From Ctenosaura bakeri (taxonomy: Eukaryota > Chordata > Lepidosauria > Squamata > Iguanidae), in the NCBI GenBank assembly GCA_948474755.1, contig CAOLHI010000061.1, positions 1 to 64,000 of the forward strand: 64,000 nt of DNA. The letters are read 5' to 3'. Shown piece after piece: positions 35,390-45,990 of this stretch (positions are counted from its first letter, which is position 1; every line of letters starts with the position of its first letter). A program made the position numbers and the translations under genes. A model generated the notes under the pieces. The model had not been told where the DNA came from. It saw only the letters and a list, made by a program, of their open reading frames with translations, and searched no databases.

Positions 35390-36600
35390 AATGTTTAATA
35401 CTCTTTAACAGAAACTACTATTACTGTTCTCTGAAATTAGCTAAACAAATTTGTCCATCTCATTCCAATTAAACAAGATATCATATTGCAAAACATCATA
35501 TCCTTTCATTTTTATTAGAATACTTTTCCCCAATTCTTTCCCAACTGTTTCTCTCTCCCTCTAACTCTATGTCGGCTATGTCTCAAAAACAAAACAAAAC
35601 CCTCATTGCAGTTTTTATTCTTTTTTCTCTCTGAATATCCCTTATTTATTCCCAAAAAAACCCCCATTCCTCTCCCATGATAATGTCCCTTGTAATTTAC
35701 CTAACCTTAAGCCCACATATAGATCAACCTTAATAAAATTTTAAACAGTTTCTTAATTTTATAAATCCCCCCAAATCCTTTTTTTATAACAACTTTCTTT
35801 ACACTAAAACCACCTCAAACATCAAGCAACAGGATATCATCTGCAGTCCAAGAAACCCAGTCATTATTTCTTTAGTTCACACTTTTATTAAATTTTCTGG
35901 CATCAAAATGCGACCTTAAAAGTCTTTAAAATAATCCTTAAAGTCATTACAGAAAGCACGACACTCACTGAGGTACTGATGTCATCACTGAATCAAAGAT
36001 CTCTTTTGGTCTTAATTAAAAAAAAATCTTGATGTTATAGAAAGGTAATTAAGAAAGTGAGACTTTGCAGGTTACTGTCTTTTATAGGATCACATACAGG
36101 GATATGAGCTTGATGGAATTTCCCACAACCCACTCCTCCCACATACTTTGCTCTGATTCAACTTCCGTGGTTCATACGAGCTTAGCAAGGTTCCCAGACA
36201 GTTGTGGACAATCTATATTCTCTCCCTTTCTCCAGGGAGACAATCACCAGCTGGAGCTTTCCTCTGGGTATTTGACACCACTGTAGTATTCATTTTCATA
36301 GAGCTCTATGAAGGGATTTCAGCCCACCATTATCTCACCCAAAAGTCCATCAAACATACTATTTTTAAACACTCAGAAAAAGCTACGTGATTACAGCATG
36401 AACAATTTAATCCAAAAATTTATAATTGTTTTAAAACAGTTGGTCCAGCAAACTATTCCTGAATAATTCCAACATTTTTAGGTGATTATGAGGCAATTAT
36501 AGTTCTCAAAATTCATATTATGATGTAGGATTATGAAATGGGCCCACACAGTGAAACTTCAAGTCACTCTAACTGGAAAAGAAGGAATACTTTTGCTGTG
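35390..36600. other. AT-rich non-coding DNA
   Basis: No gene was recognised. The plus strand at 35440-36000 is rich in C-tracts embedded in T/A-rich sequence and looks like an unrecognised repeat on the minus strand. I cannot name it. Confidence 0.35.
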
Positions 36601-36822
36601 GTATGTTTTCAAGTCATTTTCAATTTACGGGGTGACCCTAAGGCAAACCTACCATGATGTTTTCTTATAAAGATTTGTTCAGAGGGAGGTTGCCATGCCC
36701 TTCCTCTGAGGCTGAGAAAGTGCCAAAGGTCACCCAGTGAGTATCCATGGCCAAGCAGGGATCTGAACCCTGGTCTTCTGTAATTCTAGTCTAGACTCAA
36801 GTCACTACACTATACTGGCTCT
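36601..36822 (-). mobile_element. Sauria-type tRNA-derived SINE
   Basis: On the plus strand the order is tail to head: GGGGTGACCCTAAGGCAAAC, 'aaagatttgttcagagggag', AAAGGTCACCCAGTGAGT, then the complement of the tRNA-like head ending CACTACACTATACTGGCT. Near full length, with the ACA tail eroded. Confidence 0.9.
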
Positions 36823-37017
36823 TTAAGAATTACTTAACAAATTGAATATTTTTAAAAATATAGTAATGTACTCTTTCCACCTGGATTTTTCAACAGTCAT
36901 AAGACTTCCAAGCCATAGAAATGTCAGAATTTTTTTTTACTTTAAAATTGTGTCAATGTGGCTTTAGCTACATCAGAGAAACTTTAGAGTACACACCTGC
37001 TAACCAATGACTAAGAA

Positions 37018-37204
37018 AGCCAGTGTGGTAGAGTGGTTTGAGCACTGAACTACAACTCTAGAGACCAAGATTCAATCTCCCACTCAGCCATGGAAACCAC
37101 TGGGTGATCTTGGTTGTGTCACACCCTCTCAGTCCCAGAAAACCCTATCATAGGGTCATCTGAGGGTCACCATAAGTCAGAAGCAACTTGAAGGCACACA
37201 ATAA
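37018..37204 (+). mobile_element. Sauria-type tRNA-derived SINE, short linker
   Basis: Head CAGTGTGGTAGAGTGGTTTG, central block GGGTGATCTTGGTTGTGTCA, tail GTCACCATAAGTCAGAAGCA ending AAGGCACACAATAAC. The 'cttgccaagaaaaccc' linker is shortened. It lies 195 bp from the opposite-strand copy at 36601-36822, so the pair forms an inverted repeat. Confidence 0.9.
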
Positions 37205-37489
37205 CTAGTGATTGCTGAAATCTCCTGGCTAAATATTTAGACTTGTTCTTTGCCAACCAGCCCCAGAAATGTGTAATTCCAGAAACTTGTGTTTCACTGA
37301 ACCCATCTAGCTGCATCTGGAACAGACAAAGTAGCTCCTAGGAAAAGGCACCCACAGTAACCATATGGAAATCCATGAGTAATACCAGATCTAACAATGC
37401 CTTCAAACTATGCAACTGATCCTTTAAGGATAGCGTCATACCATTCAAACAGACTTCCCACCAATGACTGCTAGTAGGATCATGAGAAA

Positions 37490-37650
37490 CTGCCTTACAC
37501 TGAGTCAGACTATTGACCTGTTAAGCTCATTACTATCTTTACTGACTGAAAGTGGTTCTCTAGGATTTTAGACTAAGGTCTTTTCCAGCCCTAACAAGAG
37601 ATGTTCAGGACTCAACCTTCTACGCTTTTGATACAAAGGTTGCCCATTGG
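37490..37650 (-). mobile_element. Interspersed repeat fragment, probably an old tRNA-derived SINE in antisense
   Basis: 'ctgccttacactgagtcaga' followed by 'gtggttctctaggattttag' and 'ccagccctaacaagagatgt' matches a repeat common in squamate genomes, whose full copies end in the complement of a tRNA-like head. Here that head is too decayed to read. Family name unknown to me. Confidence 0.45.
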
Positions 37651-38892
37651 TGTTTTTTTTTTTTCACCTCTCACTTGACTTCACCACTTTCCTATTTCTG
37701 GGTCTGGTGGGCTACATAGTCTCCACTATTGCCTTAATGGCCACTGAAGCTGTAAAAGTGACAGATATCATAAATGACTCCTACAATAGGTCACTATAAG
37801 TCTTTTTCTGGAATCTGCTAGTTTTAATGCAACCAACCATAGGGCTACTCCAGGTTCTAAAAACCATTCAGTCTCTCATGACTGATTGGGCCTGCTCAGG
37901 CAGCAATGAACATCTCCCATGCACCACTACATCCCAATTTTGTACTGGATTTGTTTCAAACATACCTGTTCTGTTTGCAGTGAACTACACTGTCTTTCCC
38001 TGAGTTGCCATAACCCATGTGTTAAAGTACATAGATATGTGTATGTGTACCTGCAAATGGGTAAATCTATGGATGAACATGGGTTGGTGAGTGCTTATGT
38101 GGAAATCAGCATGTACCAGTATGAATTTGTGGCTTCTTCAAGGAAAACTTCAGAGACTGTATCTCTGAAGCTTAAAGGAAATGATTCACAATCTCATCAC
38201 TCCAAGAAACCTTTTGAGAGCCCAGTTTTCTCTCTGAAACCAAGTTCAGTAACAAGAGGGGTAGTTGAGGCAGGTTTTATACATAGAAGGGCTTTCTTTT
38301 CTCAGTGGCTGAGAATCTGGGGGGTGGCTTTACAACTGTGCTCAATTCTTTCATAGTTATTGAGTGAGTCCCTCTAGAATTTGCAATGAGTATAGGGAAA
38401 TTCACTCATGAGAGAGAAAAAAATTGTATTTTTGAAGAATTGAGAGATTATATCTGGTTGCACAGTTAAACAGTATCCAGTTGTTCTCATTCCCTGTAAG
38501 CTGAAGAAGAAGAAACAGAACCTATTAACATCCATAAGGAATTTTGTTTTTAAAACTGTTTTAAGTATTAAGTTTCTCATGTTCTCTTCCATGTTTGGAC
38601 AAGGTAAGAAAAACAGACCACATAACTGAAGGGGTGATCACATGTTATACTTCCATTTTAGAGTCAGGTAGCTGAAATGATTTGTCCAAGTGATGCTCAC
38701 TGTGACCACAAAGACAAAGATCCCTAACCAGGGTCTCACAAGTGTGAGGTTCTATTTACTCACTTGGTCTTATAACAGAATCTCAGCCACTTCAAAGCTC
38801 ATGTATGGATCTCCCTTCCTACTGCACCAAGCCCACTTCCCTGCCATACATCTCAGCAGATCCCAACAGCTTCCTTTATATACCACATTTTC
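37651..38892. other. Non-coding DNA
   Basis: No gene could be supported. A 145-codon plus-strand frame at 37919-38356 is among the longest here outside known repeats, but it shows no domain, no splice-bounded exon structure and no compositional bias. Confidence 0.4.
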
Positions 38893-39297
38893 GGCCCTTT
38901 TTGCACCTTACCTTTTCCCGATGCTGGGCTGCTCACCTCGCGCACGAAGGCTTGGGAGGAATGCTTCCGCATCCCTCCTGCTTCGGCTCCGCAGCTCCTT
39001 CCTCTTCGCACGAGCGCCCCGCCTCTTCTGTTCTCAGTGCAGCCTGGGATCTCCCAGGCTATACTGAGGAGAGGACACATGACCAGCTTGGCTCCCGAGG
39101 CTCTGCACACCAGGTAAGTGTGTGCGGGGGCCCGGAATGATGCGCGACCATGCAGCATTTTCGGCTTTGAGACGTGCGTGGTCTGTGTCAGGCCCTTGAG
39201 CGTCGCGCAAATGAGAGTGTGTTGTATGGACCGCTCCTCATATTTATGCGATGCTCAAGGGGCCCTTTTGCTTCAGAAATTCCATGAGAAAAAGGCC
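38893..39297 (+). mobile_element. Harbinger-like MITE, subfamily B, CpG-rich
   Basis: Left terminus is GGCCCTTTTTGCACC; right is the complement of GGCCTTTTTCTCATGG. Both flanks are TTC, a perfect 3-bp duplication. Length is 405 bp. The interior (CGCGCACGAAGG, GCGACCATGCAGCATTTTCG, GAGCGTCGCGCAAATG) differs from subfamily A but recurs inverted at 45062-45350. It is one of the most CpG-dense stretches in the window and could be mistaken for a promoter island. No coding capacity. Confidence 0.9.
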
Positions 39298-40308
39298 TTC
39301 TAGATTCCCCTCTGCTCCTTTGCATTATGCACAGCAAGGATTATTGACGCTGATTGTACAGCAGTCCTTATCCCTCTCCTTTTCTTTGCAGTCTTGCTGA
39401 GAAAAGAGACAGTTAAAAGAATAAAGGATGCAGAGGATGATCAATTGTTATTAGCACTGTATGTATGTCATCAATCCAAGCTGCAGTTAACAAAAAGTAA
39501 AAATGGTGAAACAATCTCCTGTACTGATTCTTGCACATGCATAGTTACTCACTCACATAGTTATTCTGCATATTTGTTTTCTTTTACACAAATTTTCACA
39601 CAGAGGCATCCTCATTTTCCATTACCTACAGCCTGCTATATCCCATGTTAAGAAAAAGGTGGAATACATTTTTTTTTAAAAAAAATTAGGCATCTATATT
39701 ATCATACAAGTATATTCTCTTTCCCTCTCGTGCCTGCATACATGTTCTGTTTCTTTGCTTGTGCCTCACATACGTAAACTCCCATATATTTATGCTTTCC
39801 ATTTCTTTCTTTCTTTCTCCTCTATAATTTCTCAGGAAGTTTGCATGCATCTCAGAGGATTATATATTTTGGAGGAACTGCATGGGATCTCAGCCCAATT
39901 TCTCTGACTGACTGGACAGAACATGCTTCACATGAAGATGCTCTAGGACCTGGATCTAATACTTATCGTTGCCAATTAAATACTAAAAGAAGAGCTATAA
40001 AAGTCCCCTAAGACTTTTGAGAGCCAATGCTAGATGAAGAAGATCTTGTAACTATACCAGAAAGACCACCAATCTCATCCAAGATAAGGTAGGGATGTCC
40101 CTACCATTAGGTAAACTGCTTTAGATTCCAAACTGTCTTTAGACCTAAAATTAAGTGATGTTTTGGGTGCACTGGACACTATTATAACTATTTTCTTAAA
40201 GAAAGAAACTGCCTGCTTCAGTTAAATGTTCACTTGTAATGCTGATGATTCACTGTAATATATGATGTGGGCATGGGTACCAGTTACTCTTTTTTTGGTT
40301 AGACATAT
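39298..40308. other. Non-coding DNA
   Basis: AT-rich with short homopolymers (about 39669-39686) and a short (TTTC)n near 39800. No gene was recognised. Confidence 0.4.
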
Positions 40309-40500
40309 TTGTTGTTGTTGTGTGCCTTCGAGTTGTTTCTGACTTATGGTGACCCTAAGGTGAACCTATCACAGGGTTTTCTAGGGCTGAGAGTGTATGA
40401 CACATCCAAGGTCACCCAGTGGGTTTCCGTGGTGTAGCAGGGAATTGAATCTTTGTCTCCAGGGTCATAGTCCGATGCTCTAACCACTATACCATGCTGG
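40309..40500 (-). mobile_element. Sauria-type tRNA-derived SINE, well preserved
   Basis: On the plus strand: (GTT)n, GTGTGCCTTCGAGTTGTTTC, TATGGTGACCCTAAGGTGAA, AAGGTCACCCAGTGGGTTTC, then CTAACCACTATACCATGCTG. All landmarks are close to consensus, making this one of the younger copies. The linker segment is absent, as in the short subtype at 37018 and 50500. Confidence 0.93.
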
Positions 40501-42059
40501 ATGTATCAATTTCATTTTAGAAAAATCTTTGCCATTTGTAGATATACATGTTCTTTTAAATTTTGTTCTTGTGACATTGCATTTAAAAGGGTCAACATTG
40601 TTGGATCCTGTATGCTTTTACTGTTGAAAAAAGACATAGCCATGATGTTGTACCTATACATCTAATCCTTGAAATGCATCCTTAAAAACCACAACTGTCC
40701 TGAGGCCTGTGCTGCTGGCATGTTAGGTGCTGCAGGATGATGTGACCAGCCCTCTCCTGCTAGTGAGAAATACTATGGTTAAAGAGTTGTGACAGGTCTC
40801 TGCAGGAGTCCCTGCTCCTGCTTCCTGCAACATCACTTGCTGGCAAGATGGCACTGGCCAGGTGATCCTGCAGCACCCCTTCTCAGGATAGGTGACTGGC
40901 TTTTAATGTGGTTTTCAATGTCATTTGCAACTGTGGCACTACTATGCCAATTGCAAATGAGAACATAAACCAGTTACGTTGTCCTAATTCTAACTTAGGC
41001 CATTTTAACTGACTTATAGGATGCCAGCCTTATACTCCAAGGTTTGAATCACTAACATTCACCATCTGTCATTAAGCAACCTTGCTGCTTTAGCAACACA
41101 TGAATGCTTGTTTTATAGATGTCAACATCAAGAAAATTTATTGTTGGAAATATGGTCCACTAATATACCTAAATCTTATTCACAACCTATGTATTCCCCT
41201 TTCCCCTATTTTATTTTGTTTCATTTATCTTGCATTTCACATAGCACAAGACACAAGATGGATTAGAACAAATTAAAACAAAGTACAACTAAAAACTATT
41301 TTTTAAAAAAATAATTAAATAAACAATTACATTAAAAACTATGAATTAAAATAGTTTTTAAACTATACTGACAAGAGAAAGATAGTACTGAGAAGGAAAC
41401 ATCCAAGCTGTACTAAAATAGATATATGTCCTATTAAAATTGCAATGGATCCCTGTTAAGATGTTTATGGATGTAACAGATACCACTAACTTTAATAGTG
41501 CTCAAGGAGATTAATGCTTGAATGCCTGTGTGTTCACAGATGCCTGTCTAGAGATGTATAATTCCAGAAGATATGGTATTCTTAACAGATAAATAGCTAA
41601 GTTATATTGTTTAAGATAGTAATGTCCTCTTTGTGTTTACTATTTAAAAGCCCACTAAAGTGATGGAAAGAGATAAAGATTCATTCATTGGAAAAGTCTA
41701 ACATCTTACTTGTGATATACTGTAATGTAATGAATGTATGATACCTTACATGGAATGCAAACAGATGAGAAAAGCAATGTGCTGAGACAGTCACATGTCT
41801 GTGTTTCTCCCTGAGGTGAATGTATATGTTTATATATCTATGAATAATAGATCAATAGCATAAAGGATTACCAAAGAGTCTTGTAATTATCCCATGTAAA
41901 TATCCTTACTTTCCAAGACTTAAGAATGCTTAAGTGGAGTGTTGATGTGAACTCTGCCTGCCTGGTTTTAATCACCATCACAAATTGGGAACCAAGGTGG
42001 CCAGAAGGAAGCCAGATTTGCTGACAAGTGGCAAGTCTCCCGGTCTATAGAGATAGGGA
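40501..42059. other. AT-rich non-coding DNA
   Basis: No gene or clear mobile element was recognised in 1.5 kb. An A-rich stretch lies at about 41260-41350. Confidence 0.4.
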
Positions 42060-42220
42060 TAGGGAAAAATGCCTTTTTCACTTAACAAGATTTATTCAGA
42101 GAAAATCTGTCCTTCCAATTGGATAGAAAGAGTGTGACATGCACAGAGTAACCCATGGATTTCTGTGACTAAGTAGGCATCTGAAGCCTGATTTCACAGA
42201 GTTCTAGTCCATCACTCACA
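42060..42220 (-). mobile_element. Sauria-type SINE, heavily decayed
   Basis: The plus strand retains AACAAGATTTATTCAGAGAA, 'agagtgtgacatgcacagag', 'gtaacccatggatttctgtg' and 'gagttctagtccatcactca', in the order expected of a minus-strand Sauria-type SINE. The BovB-like tail is unrecognisable. It is the oldest-looking copy in the window. Confidence 0.65.
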
Positions 42221-42639
42221 CGACTGGAGAGAGCAGCCTTGTCTGTCCTCCTGAGTCCTATTTGAGACTCCTTATCAGTTAGCCATTGCTATTGGCTATG
42301 AGGAAAGGTATTTTCCCACTACAATAATCAAGTAGGATTAAGCTGGCAATCTGGTCAGTTTTTGAATGTGTAATGAAAAAGAATATTGGCTTTTTCTCAG
42401 ATTGCAAGATGTCTTGGGCTGGCTCAGGGTATAAGGTGATGAGAACAAAGCACAGTCACACTAAGGTTTTTCTAAGAGAGTATAAAACAATGTGTTTATG
42501 CAAGAGAGGCAATGTAGAAAATGTATATGGAAGTAACTGTATGAAAATTCATTTAGTTTACTGTTCTTCCATCAGCGGGGGAAAAAAACTTCTCAAAAAT
42601 TCCAGCTCGTTTTTGAAAACTGATTTGTTTTGTTTTTTT

Positions 42640-42870
42640 AAATAATGGATTTTAATAGGGTGCTGTACTCATTTTAATTGTTCTGTTTTTAAACTGATTT
42701 TTGTATAATTTTAATCGTAGGTTTATTTTTTATTGTTAATGACTGTTTAATTATGTTTTAATTGTAACCTTTTGTATCTTTTAGCCACATGGTATTTGTT
42801 TTAATTTGTTAGTTTCTTTGAGACCTGCTTTTTTTAGAAAGAGTAAGATACAAATAACATTAACAATCAT
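42640..42870 (+). mobile_element. L2-type LINE 3' UTR
   Basis: A T-rich run of AATTGTTCTGTTTTTAAACT, 'tttaattatgttttaattgt' and 'gagacctgctttttttagaa' leads to AAGATACAAATAACATTAAC. This is the typical L2 3' UTR texture ending near 'gagaaaggcggcatacaaataa'. About 230 bp, coding part absent. Confidence 0.7.
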
Positions 42871-44399
42871 AATGGAAAACTTGTAATTGTGACATACATA
42901 TACAATGAGGAGCATGCAGACTAAACGATTGGGCTTAGTGCAAATGATATGCTGAATTTTACCTGAACTATGCCATTTTATGGGGTTTTCTCATATGACA
43001 CAGTGATTTCTTTCCAGACATCTGGCTTAATGTTCAAGTACCAAGCCAAGAGCATGGCATCTGCACCTCTCATTTGAAAAAATCCAGCCCATAGCAGACA
43101 GAAAAGCATATCCATGGGTGAGAATGGATTTGAACGTCTTTTCAGCCTTTGGCTTCTTTGCTTAACTTGCAAATAACAGCAGATTAGTGCCATCATTTTG
43201 ATGTGGTTGGCTGTTTGCTTTATGGGAAAATTGCAGAGATCCACCAAATCCTTTCCCATAGACCCGCAGTGGAATGAACAGTGTACCCACCTCTGTTAAA
43301 CAACACACATGTTGACAAAGCTCATCTTGCTAAATCCACAGAGCCATATTGCTGAGGAAATTACTGGTCAGTAAATTACCCAGCAGATATGCAGCCAGCA
43401 TTCTGAACTGCCACCTAATATGCTCTGTTCTGGGATTTTGGGATTTTTCTTGTCTAAGCGTGTAATGAAAATGAGCTATTTGATAGCAAATGCCTTGTGA
43501 TAACAAGGTAGGGAATTTTAGTCAGTAGAGGAAAAAAATGAGAGACAGAGATTCTCTCCAGCAGCTGAGAATAAAAACACAAGCAATACAACACACATGG
43601 GCTCCAAGTGTTTCTTACATTTCTGTAGCACCTCTGTAGCACACATTTGCTGGACTTCCTTTCTATTAAACAGCCAAAAGACAACATAAGTGCTACGTTC
43701 CAAAAATATCACTTCCTCAAGATCAGAGGAATACAGGCCATTGCAGAATAAAATATTTTCTATAATAACAAAAAACTTTCTCTGTCAAATTTTGATGACT
43801 CAAAGGGCTAAAATCCATTTCTTCTCACTTATGCCTTGACCAGTCCCCTTTTACTTAAATTAAACATGTTTCTTTCTAATATGACCATGCCATGAATTAT
43901 TATTAAACATATTAAACATGTACGGATTTCACATTCTATGGATATTAACTGATGAATGGGCGGTGTGACACAACACTGCACTAGCAAGTAAAGGATTGCT
44001 GGAGGAGGAATTTTTAGTGGGACAAACAAAGTCATAATATCTCCCACAGAGCTTGGTGAAATTACCATAACCAGAATCCTCCAGCCAGTCTAGCCACTGA
44101 CCATACTGGCTGGGATATTCTGGGACCTGTAGTCTGAAAACCACTTTTCCAAGTGCCAAATATTTTTCCTCAACACTTTTTCCTAGTAAGAAAAAAATAT
44201 ATAGAAGTTGCAGCAGGAAAACAGAGGAAGCCACACCTTTGTCACTTGCTCTCCCATGGACCACAGGTTACAAATCAAAGGTGTCTGCATCTCCTGCAAA
44301 ATTCTATGAATGAAAGAGAGTGACTGTACAATAAACATTCTGAATTACAGCACAGGTAGTAAAGCTGTGCATAAATAAGAAGAAAATGAATGGGTAATG
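42871..44399. other. Non-coding DNA with an hAT MITE fragment
   Basis: No gene was recognised. The segment at about 44070-44145 ('ccagaatcctccagccagtc', 'atactggctgggatattctg') matches the interior of the reptile hAT MITE, without clear ends. Confidence 0.4.
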
Positions 44400-44700
44400 A
44401 GTGACACCTGCAGAAATGAACTCCTCCGCAATACCTTAGACTAAAATTATCAGAGGACGTGAAAGGCTACATGATCTCCATGCCGTTACAGGAAATTTGC
44501 CATGTAATTGGTTGTGTGTTAGAATTAAAGGGATAGTAATCAGATAATTACTGACTGCTGAAAGGGATTTGTTCAAGGGCTTAACACAGATGGTTAAAGC
44601 CATTCCCCAAGGCCACAAAGCAGATAAAATGTAAAATTGCTGTAATGTCATCATGTCATTGTCATTGATGCAGTGATGGTGATGCTACATCCCAGATCTT
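44400..44700. other. Repeat-free block, candidate conserved non-coding element
   Basis: About 300 bp with no recognisable repeat. Motifs include CCATGTAATTGGTTGTG, GTAATCAGATAATTACTGAC (two homeodomain-type cores), AACACAGATGGTTAA (E-box-like) and 'aaatgtaaaattgctgtaat'. The motif density is typical of vertebrate developmental enhancers. Conservation was not tested. Confidence 0.35.
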
Positions 44701-45061
44701 GCATATCAGACCATCTTAAAGGATAATCACCTCAAGGTGAAGAAAAGTTTCCACCTTTGTTGTTTGGATAGCAATTTGCTATCAAAACATCATGCATGAA
44801 AACACATACACTGGTTGCTCTGTCTGGCCCATCTCTTTTCTACCTAGTTTTCTTTTCCCCCTCCAGTAACGACATGTCTGTTCTGTTGTTCCTGCTAAAT
44901 AGGAGGAACACAACACTATACAAGATCTTCCTTCCCATTTTTAATCTCATTACCCTTTAAGATGGGTTAGGTCCAAGGTCACACATGGAAAGCATGACTT
45001 TTTCTGTGGTTGTAGTGGTAATACTGTCACTTATGTGGATGGAACTGCAGCTGCAATCTTT
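44701..45061. other. Non-coding DNA
   Basis: No supported feature between the candidate conserved block and the Harbinger-like copy. Confidence 0.35.
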
Positions 45062-45350
45062 GGCCCTTTTTGCACGCAGTTTCTTTTGCGAGAGGGCACC
45101 TTGAGCCTCTCATAAATGGGAGCAGCGGTCTGTACGATGCACTCCCATTTACGCGATGCTCACAAGCCTAAAGCGGGCTGTGCATGGATTTTTTAATTTT
45201 CAGCTCTAAGCCAAAAATGCTGCACGGTCGCGCAATGTTCCCAGGGCCCTCACACACTTTCCTGCCCTGCGGTGCGTCCGGCGAGCCGGGCTGGTCGCGC
45301 TTCCTCCCCCAGCACAGCCTACAGCTCCCAGGCTGCACTGCTTCCTCCAG
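45062..45350 (-). mobile_element. Harbinger-like MITE, subfamily B, truncated
   Basis: It begins GGCCCTTTTTGCACGCAG and is the inverted counterpart of 38893-39297. Shared landmarks read TTGAGCCTCTCATAAATGGG, ATTTACGCGATGCTCACAAG, AAAATGCTGCACGGTCGCGC and CAGCACAGCCTACAGCTCCC. The far terminus is missing, so about 290 of the expected 400 bp remain. CpG-rich. Confidence 0.8.
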
Positions 45351-45598
45351 TCCAGACCTTGTAAAATAACCCAGACTTTTAAAAATTTGCCCAGACAGAA
45401 ATTGTAACTGTGAAAGAGAAGACATGTCTGGGAAAAAGAAGACAGGAATTTTAACTCTGAAAAAGAAGACATGTCCTGGAATGAAAGATGTATCTTAACC
45501 CTCCTCTACTTGTTTACCTGGCAGCAGCAAACTGTGCATTTATGAAGGAATAATTGTAGACTGTTCAGAGGAAGGAACTGGCAAAACTGTCTCTATTT

Positions 45599-45675
45599 CT
45601 TGCCTAAGAAAGCCCTATGAAATTCATGGGGCCACCATAAGTTGATAGGCAATGTGCAGACACATATACACACAA
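45599..45675 (+). mobile_element. BovB-tailed SINE or BovB 3' fragment
   Basis: TTGCCTAAGAAAGCCCTATG, then GGGGCCACCATAAGTTGATA and AATGTGCAGACACATATACA match the 3' third of a Sauria-type SINE subfamily ('ccataagtcgataggcaact'). The tRNA-like head is missing. Confidence 0.6.
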
Positions 45676-45924
45676 TTGTAGGCTGTCCCTAAATTATATT
45701 GCCATGCTGTCTTGCATGTATTGACATTAGAATCATAAGGCAGCCTAGTTCAAACAAATATACATATAAAGTACATGGTGGGGCAGAGTCTGAATCACAC
45801 AGGGACTTGCCCACCAAGAATGACCCTTTGTATCTTGCTTTAGTGACTAAAAGTGTTAGAGCTTGGGAAAGTAATTTTTAAGACTATACCCCAGAATCCT
45901 TCCACTAGCGTAGTCATAGCCACA

Positions 45925-45990
45925 TAGTCCAGTCCAAGAACTAAATCCAGTTGTACTCCCAAGTAGAATAAACCCATTAGAATGAATTGT
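45925..45990 (-). repeat. Interspersed repeat fragment, perhaps related to 13161-13235
   Basis: AACTAAATCCAGTTGTACTC followed by CCAAGTAGAATAAACCCATT is a short reptile-type interspersed repeat. Its relation to the fragment at 13161 is by overall pattern only and is uncertain. Confidence 0.35.

Noticed and set aside
34888..35391. 167-codon minus-strand ORF
   Set aside because: It coincides almost exactly with a Harbinger-like MITE; GC-rich sequence lacks stop codons by composition.
37919..38356. 145-codon plus-strand ORF
   Set aside because: No recognisable domain or coding bias and no exon-like boundaries. Possible by chance in 64 kb over six frames.
38893..39297. Possible CpG-island promoter or first exon with a GTAAGT donor near 39114
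   Set aside because: Exact TTC duplications and inverted GGCC ends show it is a transposon. The donor-like GTAAGT is in the element body.
45877..45925. Possible hAT MITE around 'ccagaatccttccactagcg'
   Set aside because: Only one short motif fits; no terminal repeats or flanking duplications are visible.
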